From positions 142,835 to 206,834 of the forward strand of contig CALPYF020000004.1 in the NCBI GenBank assembly GCA_943327755.2: a stretch of 64,000 nt of DNA, in the 5' to 3' direction. Position numbers and translations under genes: made by a program. The notes under the pieces are model-generated. The model ran no database searches. It was not told the DNA's origin and saw nothing but the letters and a program-made list of their open reading frames with translations. Within the stretch, counting starts at the first letter, position 1. The number at the start of each line of letters is the position of its first letter. The DNA comes from Deinococcus hopiensis KR-140 (GTDB lineage Bacteria; Deinococcota; Deinococci; Deinococcales; Deinococcaceae). Of the stretch, positions 57,455 through 64,000 are shown one piece after another.

Positions 57455-57586
57455 GCGGAGTCCGTCTGTTGCGTTCACACCCCGGGAGGGCGCCGGGTTG
57501 CTCACTCCACGCCCGGACTCCGCTTTACTCCTTCTCGCCTCCGCTCGGATTGAGCTGGTTGTGCCAACCAGTCAATCGGAGTTGCT
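57455..57586 (+). mobile_element. intergenic hairpin repeat, copy A (MITE-like)
   Basis: About 132 bp filling the gap between the GNAT and DJ-1 genes. Ends GCGGAGTCCGTCTG and AGTCAATCGGAGTTGCT form imperfect terminal inverted repeats. Hairpin 1: CCCGG/CCGGG (57481-57485, 57493-57497). Hairpin 2: CTGGTTG/CAACCAG inside GATTGA/TCAATC (57548-57577). Shared core with the copy at 61172: CACTCCACGCCCGGA, CCGCTT, CTCCTTCTC, TCCGCTCGG. The right end abuts the DJ-1 start codon, so it forms that gene's leader. Confidence 0.65.
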
Positions 57587-58207
57587 ATGACCCGCACCGT
57601 CGGCATCCTGATCTTCGACGGCATCGAGGTCCTCGACCTGGGCGGGCCCTTCGAGGTCCTGAGTGTCGCCACGCGACTGGCCGGGCGGGACGGCGAGGCG
57701 GCGCCCTTCCAGCCGGTCCTGATCGGCACGTCGGGCGCCCCGGCGGTCGGGCGCGGGGGGTTCCGGGTGTTGCCGCACGCCACGCTGGACGATCACCCGC
57801 CGCTGGACGTGCTGATCGTGCCCGGCGGCGTGATGGACGTGCCCCTGGCCGACCCGCGCGTGCGTGCGTGCGTGCGGGCGCAGGCGGCGCAGGTGGAGGT
57901 CGTGGCCTCGATCTGCACCGGTGCGTTCCTGCTCGCCCCCGAGGGGTTGCTGGATGGCCTCCGCGTTACCACCCACTGGGAGGATCAGGCGGACCTTCAG
58001 ACGCAGTTTCCGGCGCTGACGGTGGTGCCGGACGTCGCCTGGGTGGACTCGGGCGCGGTGGTCACGTCGGGTGGCATCAGCGCGGGGATCGACATGACCC
58101 TGCACCTCGTGGAGCGGTTGCACTCGCGCGCGCTGGCCGAACGCACCGCCCGCCAGATGGAGTTCCGCTGGTCTGGTCAGGGGTCACTGGACGGGGTGAA
58201 CCCGTGA
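57587..58207 (+). CDS. DJ-1/PfpI-family protein
   Basis: 206 aa. GILIFDGIEVLDLGGPFEVLS start, IVPGG, and the nucleophile elbow ASICTGAFLLA with Cys, as in DJ-1/PfpI and the N-terminal half of GlxA regulators; no AraC DNA-binding domain follows. Could be a glyoxalase, isocyanide hydratase-like enzyme or chaperone. First of three coupled genes (stop/start overlaps GTGA), with repeat copy A directly upstream. Confidence 0.87.
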   Translation: MTRTVGILIFDGIEVLDLGGPFEVLSVATRLAGRDGEAAPFQPVLIGTSGAPAVGRGGFRVLPHATLDDHPPLDVLIVPGGVMDVPLADPRVRACVRAQAAQVEVVASICTGAFLLAPEGLLDGLRVTTHWEDQADLQTQFPALTVVPDVAWVDSGAVVTSGGISAGIDMTLHLVERLHSRALAERTARQMEFRWSGQGSLDGVNP

Positions 58208-58821
58208 CCGGCTTCTACGACCCCGCGCAGCGCGATCCGAGCGTCAGTCGCCGCCCGCAGAACCGCCGGGACGACGCCTGGATCGAGGCGCTGCTGCTGC
58301 GCGTGCCGCTGGGCCGCGTGGCGACCGTGTACCGCTCCGGGGACGGCCGGGTGTGGCCCTTCGTGACCCCGCTGGCCTTCGCCTACCGGCCCGAATCGCA
58401 CGACCTCGTGTACCACACGAACGTCGTGGGCCGCCTGCGCGCGAACACCGAACAGGCAGAGGGCCAACCCGCCACCTTCGAGGTCACCGAGACCGGCGCG
58501 CTGCTGCCCAGCAACTCCCCGCTGGAACTGAGCGTGCAGTACCGCTCCGTGATCGTATTCGGCACTGCCCGCGTCCTGCCCGGCGAGGATGCCCGCGCCG
58601 CCCTGACCACACTCAGCGAGCGGGTGTTCCCTGGCCTGCGCGTGGGCACGCATACCCGGCCCATCACGGACGCCGATCTGGCCCGCACCGCCGTCTACGC
58701 CCTGAGTATCGAGCGCTGGAGCGGCAAGGAAAACTGGGCGGACGGCGCCACACAGGAGGACGGCTGGCCCGAGCTGCCCGCGCACCTCGCCGCGCCGTTC
58801 GTGCCGGGGAGCCGCGCGTGA
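58204..58821 (+). CDS. pyridoxamine 5'-phosphate oxidase-family (NimA-like) flavoprotein
   Basis: 205 aa. Split-barrel FMN fold: LLLRVPLGRVATVYRSGDGRVWPFVTPLAFAY, LVYHTNVVGRLRANTEQ and SVQYRSVIVFGTARVL match the PNPOx-like/NimA group. May reduce nitro compounds or bind heme/F420; not classical PdxH. GTG 58204 overlaps the DJ-1 stop and the end overlaps the transporter start. Confidence 0.83.
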   Translation: MTGFYDPAQRDPSVSRRPQNRRDDAWIEALLLRVPLGRVATVYRSGDGRVWPFVTPLAFAYRPESHDLVYHTNVVGRLRANTEQAEGQPATFEVTETGALLPSNSPLELSVQYRSVIVFGTARVLPGEDARAALTTLSERVFPGLRVGTHTRPITDADLARTAVYALSIERWSGKENWADGATQEDGWPELPAHLAAPFVPGSRA

Positions 58822-59708
58822 CCCGCCGCGACGCGCTGGACATGTTCCTGCTCTCGGCGTTCTGGGGCGTGTCGTTCCTGCTCATCCGCCTGAGCGGCGA
58901 GGTGTTCCCGCCGGTGTGGGTGGCGCTGCTGCGGTCCGTGTTCGGCGCGGCGGTGCTGCTGCTCGCGCTGCGGCTGGGCCGCCACACCCTGCCGCCCGCC
59001 CGGCTGTGGAAACCGCTGCTGCTGGTCGCGCTGTTCAACAACGTGATCCCGTGGTCGTTCTTCGCGTGGGGCGAGCAGACCGTGAGCAGCAACATCGCGG
59101 CGATCATCAACGCGACCACGCCCCTGTTTGCGCTGCTGATCGGCCTGACCCTGCGCGACACCCGCCTGAGTGGCCTGACGCTGGGTGGTGTGCTGCTGGG
59201 CCTGGGCGGCGTGGCCCTCACGGTCTCCGGCGGACTGGGTGGCGGGCACGCCACGCTGCACGGCGTGATCATCCTGCTGCTCGCCAGCCTGGGGTACGCG
59301 GTCGCCACCACCATCGCCAAACGCACCCTGGGCGGCCTGAACCCGGTGGGTCTGGCGACCACGCAGCTGGGTCTCAGCAGCGTCATGCTGCTCCCGGTCG
59401 CGCTCATCGGCCCGGCCCCCGCCCCGCTGACCCTGACTGCCGTGGGCGCTGCCCTCTTCCTGGGCGTGGTCGGCAGCGGACTGGCGTACCTGCTGTACTA
59501 CGGTCTACTGGCGCACGTCAGCCCGACCCAGGTCACCCCCGTCACGTACGCCCTGCCCGTCTGGGGCCTGGGTTGGGCGGCACTGGCCGGGGAGCCCGTC
59601 GGGGCGCTCTCGGTCCTGGGTGTGCTCGTGGTCCTCAGCGGCCTGGGCCTGATCAACCTGCCGCCCCGCACGAAGCCCGGGGCGGCGACGGTCCAGACGG
59701 ACGCCTGA
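58818..59708 (+). CDS. EamA/DMT-family transporter
   Basis: 296 aa with ten membrane helices in two EamA repeats (LLSAFWGVSFLLIRLSGEVFPP and GVIILLLASLGYAVATTIAKRTL). Probably exports or imports amino acids or metabolites by proton coupling. GTG 58818 overlaps the previous stop (GTGA), completing a three-gene translated chain with the DJ-1 and FMN proteins. Confidence 0.9.
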   Translation: MTRRDALDMFLLSAFWGVSFLLIRLSGEVFPPVWVALLRSVFGAAVLLLALRLGRHTLPPARLWKPLLLVALFNNVIPWSFFAWGEQTVSSNIAAIINATTPLFALLIGLTLRDTRLSGLTLGGVLLGLGGVALTVSGGLGGGHATLHGVIILLLASLGYAVATTIAKRTLGGLNPVGLATTQLGLSSVMLLPVALIGPAPAPLTLTAVGAALFLGVVGSGLAYLLYYGLLAHVSPTQVTPVTYALPVWGLGWAALAGEPVGALSVLGVLVVLSGLGLINLPPRTKPGAATVQTDA

Positions 59709-59835
59709 TGACGCGGGTGACCCGCTGCCACCTCGGTGTCCGGCTTATCGGATGCCAGGATTCCCGGCCCGTCTCCCTGGCAGGTGCCATGATCGTGTCC
59801 CCTGGACACCCGGGCACCTGACCGGGCCGCAGGGC

Positions 59836-59841
59836 CTACAC
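59836..59841 (+). promoter_or_regulatory. -10 element of lysJ
   Basis: TACACT, followed by no start codon at leaderless spacing; the transcript should have a leader of about 75 nt ending in a CGGAGGA ribosome site. Confidence 0.45.
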
Positions 59842-59923
59842 TGTCGCATCCCGCCTGCGCTCCCGCGCGGCCAGTTCACATCACCCCGCCCCCCTTTTCA
59901 CCCCCGCACGGAGGACTCCCCGC

Positions 59924-61171
<1,248 letters not shown>

Positions 61172-61174
<3 letters not shown>

Positions 61175-61331
61175 TGCGGACTCCGGTTGAAAGGTGTGCA
61201 ACATCTTTCAACCCGAGCGGATGCGACTCGTAGAGCTGCTCTGCAGAGAAGGAGCGAAGCGGGTTCCGGACGTGGAGTGGACAGATCGGTGGTCTTCCGA
61301 TCTGTTCACGAAACAAACGGAATCTGTATTA
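61172..61331 (-). mobile_element. intergenic hairpin repeat, copy B (MITE-like, 160 bp)
   Basis: Bounded by 18-bp imperfect terminal inverted repeats TAATGCGGACTCCGGTTG (61172-61189) and TAATACAGATTCCGTTTG (minus strand, 61314-61331), 14 of 18 identical. Internal perfect hairpins: GGTTGAAAG/CTTTCAACC (61185-61193, 61205-61213) and CAGATCGG/CCGATCTG (61282-61289, 61297-61304). Its minus strand aligns with copy A and, in the CTCTGCAGAGCAGCTCTACG portion, with copy C. No coding capacity. Confidence 0.7.
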
Positions 61332-61543
61332 AGGTCGCCTCCCCAGGCCTACGCCTTCCCCGAGCGGGTGGGCCTGGGCCTGCATTGATCGGTGGGCTCC
61401 TGCATCCTGTGCTGGAGGGGCTCCTGAGCATTTTGTCCGAACTGGCGGGACGTATGGGGCCCCTGTTCCTGACGGAAGCTTCATGAAGAGGCACCTGTCT
61501 GGCGAACGTGCACAATCCTCAATCACGGACGCGTGAACTTCCT
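61332..61543. other. rest of the lysJ-VanW intergenic region
   Basis: With repeat copy B, this makes a gap of about 380 bp. GC-rich with short direct repeats (GGGCCTGGGCCTG) and no gene I can support; the 64-codon frame starting at 61194 runs through the repeat and is not called. It ends at the VanW -10. Confidence 0.4.
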
Positions 61544-61556
61544 TACACTGCCTGCG

Positions 61557-63260
61557 ATGAAGGTCTGGGCCGCAGGAATCACCGCCGGAACCGTCGCTCT
61601 CCTCGTGGGGGGAGCGCTCGCGGTTGCCGCCACGCAGAACACCACCACCCTCGCCCCCGGCCTGCGCATCGCCGGGACGGACGTGAGCGGCATGACCCGC
61701 GAGCAGGCCCTGGCCGCCGTGGGTAGCCGCGCCGCGACGCCCCCGCAGGTCACCGTCACCGCCGGCAAGACCACCTGGACGCTGAGTGCCGAGAAACTCG
61801 GCTGGCACGCCGACGCGGCAACCAGTGTGGACGCCGCGCTGAAGATCACGCAGGAGCGCGGCGTCCTCCAGAAACTCCAGGGCATGATCGGTCAGGCCCC
61901 CACCCAGGACATCCCCCTGACCGCCGCCGTGGACGCCGCCAGGGCAAAGTCCACCCTGACCACTCTGACAGCCGGCCTGAACACGGCCCCGAAGAACGCC
62001 AGCGTGTACTTCGACAAGGTCAGCAAGCGCTACGCCGTGAAAGCCGACGCGCCCGGCCTGAGCCCCGACGTGACCGGCGCCGTGAACACCTACGTCGCCA
62101 ACCCCGACCTGACCGCGCTGACCGTCACGGTGAAGGCCACACCCGCGAAACTCACGGCCGCCACCCTGAACACGTACGTGGCGCAGGGCAACGCCCTGGC
62201 CCGCCCCTTCACCGTCACGCTGAACGGCACGGCCCGCAAGGGTGGCCTGACCGCCCTCCAGGTCGCGGACCTGTACTGGGTGCGCGACACCGGCATCGAA
62301 CCCGACGACGCGACCCTCAAGGCCGCGTTCGGCCGCCTGACCGACGCCGTCGACCAGCCTGCCCTGAACGCCCGCTACGTCCTCCAGGGCGGCAAGCTGG
62401 TCAAGGCGAAGGAGAAGGCCGGGCTGGTCACTGACCGCGCCGCCGCGTACGCGCTGTTCCGCAAAGCCGTGCTGGACCCCACCGTCAAGACCGTGGTGTT
62501 CCCCAGCAAGGCCGACCAGCCTACCCTGACCATCGACAAACTTCCCGCCGCCGACAAGCTCGAACTGATCGCCGTGGGGACCAGCACGTACTACCACTCC
62601 AGCGCCGCGCGCCGCACGAACGTCGCCAACGCCGCCGCGAAGATCAACGGCTCGGTGGTCCCAGCCGGCGAGGTCTTCAGCTTCCTGAACAGCCTGGGGG
62701 GCATCGACGCGTCGAACGGCTTCGTGGGCGGCCTGATCATCAGCGGAGGCCGCACCGTGGACGGCCTGGGCGGCGGCGTGTGCCAGGTGAGCACCACCGC
62801 CTTCCGCGCGCTGTACCAGGCGGGCCTGCCGGTCATCGAACGCAACCAGCATTCCTACCGCGTGGGTTACTACGAGCCGCAGGTGGGCTTCGAGGCCGCC
62901 GTGTACGACCCCGGTCTCGACCTGCGCATGAAGAACGACACCACCGCGCCCATCCTGATCAAGACCCGCAACGACAATGCCCGCAGCACCCTGACCGTGG
63001 AGGTCTGGGGCGTGAAGCCCAAGCGGACCGTCAACATCAGCCCGGCGGTCATCACTGCCCGCGTACCGCACCCCGGGCCGAAATACGTGGTGAACGCCGC
63101 CCTGCGCCCCGGCACCATGCGGCAGGTGGACTGGGCCGCCGACGGCTATAGCCTCTACATCACCCGGACCATCAAGGACGCCACCGGCGTGCGCACCGAC
63201 AAGGTCAGCACCGTGTACAAGGCGTGGCAGGCGGTGTACGAGACCGGCCCCAGGAGTTGA
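61557..63260 (+). CDS. VanW-family protein with peptidoglycan-binding-like repeats
   Basis: 567 aa. N-terminal membrane anchor/signal (about residues 3-25), then three or so beta-rich repeats (LRIAGTDVSGMTREQAL, as in YoaR-type PG-binding domains) and a C-terminal VanW domain (FSFLNSLGGIDASNGFVGG, DGLGGGVCQVSTTAFRAL, VIERNQHSYRVGYYEP). An envelope protein of unknown function; VanW itself is a vancomycin-cluster accessory. TACACT (61544-61549) lies 7 nt before ATG 61557; the GTG at 61533 precedes the -10 and is rejected. Confidence 0.9.
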   Translation: MKVWAAGITAGTVALLVGGALAVAATQNTTTLAPGLRIAGTDVSGMTREQALAAVGSRAATPPQVTVTAGKTTWTLSAEKLGWHADAATSVDAALKITQERGVLQKLQGMIGQAPTQDIPLTAAVDAARAKSTLTTLTAGLNTAPKNASVYFDKVSKRYAVKADAPGLSPDVTGAVNTYVANPDLTALTVTVKATPAKLTAATLNTYVAQGNALARPFTVTLNGTARKGGLTALQVADLYWVRDTGIEPDDATLKAAFGRLTDAVDQPALNARYVLQGGKLVKAKEKAGLVTDRAAAYALFRKAVLDPTVKTVVFPSKADQPTLTIDKLPAADKLELIAVGTSTYYHSSAARRTNVANAAAKINGSVVPAGEVFSFLNSLGGIDASNGFVGGLIISGGRTVDGLGGGVCQVSTTAFRALYQAGLPVIERNQHSYRVGYYEPQVGFEAAVYDPGLDLRMKNDTTAPILIKTRNDNARSTLTVEVWGVKPKRTVNISPAVITARVPHPGPKYVVNAALRPGTMRQVDWAADGYSLYITRTIKDATGVRTDKVSTVYKAWQAVYETGPRS

Positions 63261-63269
63261 TGGTGAACG

Positions 63270-63308
63270 GTTGATGGTTGATGGAATCGAACTCCATCAA
63301 CCATCAAC
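63270..63308 (+). terminator. perfect 15-bp inverted repeat, likely VanW terminator
   Basis: GTTGATGGTTGATGG (63270-63284) and its exact inverse CCATCAACCATCAAC (63294-63308), loop 9 nt, followed by TTTT. Same core as the inverted repeat at 51909-51960. Confidence 0.75.
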
Positions 63309-63386
63309 TTTTGACTTTCAACACACCGCACCGCACGAACGTCCGTTTGTTCCCCGGTCCGGAACGCCCGGCGGTCTAGACGCGCC

Positions 63387-63416
63387 TTGCACCCGGTTCA
63401 GGCCGGGGCCTATGGT
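63387..63416 (+). promoter_or_regulatory. promoter of the ilvB leader
   Basis: TTGCAC (63387-63392), 18-bp spacer, TATGGT (63411-63416), then 6 nt to the leader-peptide ATG. One of the clearest full promoters in the window. Confidence 0.75.
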
Positions 63417-63422
63417 GAGGCC

Positions 63423-63476
63423 ATGAACGCGGCGATCGTGGTGGTACTTCTTAGCATCGGGGGAGTCCGAGGCTAG
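63423..63476 (+). CDS. branched-chain amino-acid leader peptide of the ilvB attenuator
   Basis: A 17-residue ORF MNAAIVVVLLSIGGVRG, in which 8 residues are Ile, Val or Leu, including the run IVVVLL. It is leaderless (6 nt after TATGGT) and is followed by a strong rho-independent terminator. GGGGG (63459-63463) near the end of the ORF can pair with the CCCCC of the terminator's 5' arm, giving an antiterminator when ribosomes stall at Val/Leu codons. This is the logic of enteric ilvB/ilvGMEDA attenuation. Confidence 0.87.
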   Translation: MNAAIVVVLLSIGGVRG

Positions 63477-63496
63477 GCGTACCGCCGACCCGCACA

Positions 63497-63525
63497 CCCC
63501 CACCCACACCCGGGTGGGGGTTTTT
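63497..63525 (+). terminator. attenuator terminator upstream of ilvB
   Basis: CCCCCACCC (63497-63505) and GGGTGGGGG (63512-63520), 9 bp, loop 6 nt, followed by five T. Placed between the leader peptide and ilvB. Confidence 0.92.
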
Positions 63526-63552
63526 CATACGAGCGCAGGCACGGAGGAGACC

Positions 63553-64000
63553 ATGGCAGACAACGGCAAGCAGCACGCCCCCCACCGGGGCGACATGACC
63601 GGCGCGAAGGCCCTGTGGGCGACCCTCGCGAACCACGGCATCAGCACCGTGTTCGGGTACCCCGGCGGGGCGATCATGCCCGTGTACGACGCCCTGACCT
63701 TCTACCCCGAGGTCCGGCACGTCCTGACCCGCCACGAGCAGGGCGCCGCGCACGCCGCCGAGGGCTGGGCCAAGGCGACCGGCGAGATCGGCGTGTGCAT
63801 GGCCACCAGCGGCCCCGGCGCCACGAACCTCGTGACCGGACTGGCCGACGCGATGCTCGACAGCGTGCCGCTGCTGGCCATCACCGGCAACGTCGCCTCG
63901 CACCTGATGGGCACCGACGCCTTCCAGGAGGCCGACATCACCGGCATCACGCTGCCCATCACGAAGCACAACTACGTGGTCCGTGACGTGCAGGACCTGC
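63553..64000 (+). CDS. ilvB: acetolactate synthase large subunit, N-terminal part, cut by window edge
   Basis: First 149 codons; runs off the right edge. ThDP-enzyme start with GISTVFGYPGGAIMPVYDAL, the catalytic Glu in LTRHEQGAAHAAEGWA and ATSGPGATNLVTGLADA, all classical IlvB. Condenses pyruvate (or pyruvate and 2-ketobutyrate) in Val/Leu/Ile synthesis. ACGGAGGAG ribosome site before ATG 63553. Controlled by the leader-peptide attenuator just upstream. Confidence 0.96.
   Translation, partial: MADNGKQHAPHRGDMTGAKALWATLANHGISTVFGYPGGAIMPVYDALTFYPEVRHVLTRHEQGAAHAAEGWAKATGEIGVCMATSGPGATNLVTGLADAMLDSVPLLAITGNVASHLMGTDAFQEADITGITLPITKHNYVVRDVQDL

Noticed and set aside
61194..61388. 64-codon frame after lysJ
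   Set aside because: Runs through both arms of the hairpin repeat copy B, so it is a by-product of the repeat.

Overview
The window looks like chromosome of a Deinococcus species. It is about 70% G+C, its proteins have Deinococcus-Thermus character (LysW-type lysine/arginine aminotransferase, carotenoid desaturase with a UbiA prenyltransferase, VanW protein), and a very large share of its genes appear to be read from leaderless transcripts: a TANNNT -10 hexamer lies only 5-9 nt upstream of the start codon, so transcription should begin at or near the start codon. I found no rRNA, tRNA, CRISPR array, prophage or complete insertion sequence. About 70 protein genes can be supported; most are ordinary chromosomal genes.

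Layout. 1-3616 (minus): assimilatory sulfate reduction operon (DUF4395 membrane protein, sirA-type sulfite/nitrite reductase, cysC, cysH, sat running off the left edge) with a candidate operator over its -10. 3708-5924: secreted leishmanolysin-like protease with Excalibur tail and two tandem phosphoribosyltransferase paralogues. 5985-10168: a CarH-like B12 photoreceptor/repressor with an NDUFA9-like protein, divergent from a UbiA prenyltransferase plus CrtI/CrtD-family desaturase. 10172-13068: two small unknown genes and a lipoprotein subtilase. 13557-17205 (minus): proline catabolism operon (GntR regulator, proline dehydrogenase, an unknown low-GC gene, pruA). 17292-23627: MgtC, cold shock protein, hpt, trpC, PhnP-like hydrolase, TVP38 protein, purM, phosphatase. 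23863-36891: nitronate monooxygenase-like protein, MeaB, methyltransferase, MFS transporter, pseudouridine synthase, NAD(P)H reductase, DUF4127, membrane protein, hydrolase/phosphatase/YkgJ cluster, degenerate HD-GYP protein, phosphotransferase. 36943-39340: upp, then leuA behind a leader-peptide attenuator. 39435-46688: small regulators, a signal-less HtrA-like protease, GNAT, TetR, flavin oxidoreductase, HDAC-family protein, TAXI binding protein. 46875-52542: prfC behind a micro-ORF, HtrA, malQ, PduO adenosyltransferase. 52599-56967 (minus): MocR regulator, two small lipoproteins, glutathionylspermidine-synthase-like protein, voltage-gated-type K+ channel. 56986-63260: GNAT, DJ-1, PNPOx-like, EamA, lysJ, VanW. 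63423-64000: ilvB behind a second leader-peptide attenuator, running off the right edge.

The most interesting material is regulatory. Four genes (leuA, ilvB, prfC, meaB) are preceded by very short ORFs that themselves look leaderless; two are clear branched-chain amino-acid attenuators, and the prfC one ends in Pro-Pro-stop upstream of a release-factor gene. Two divergent gene pairs superimpose their -10 boxes. Three intergenic copies of a roughly 130-160 bp hairpin-bearing repeat keep pairing while changing stem sequence. B12-linked functions recur (CarH, MeaB, PduO), but no methylmalonyl-CoA mutase is in view.

All calls come from reading the sequence; no database search, folding program or alignment tool was run.
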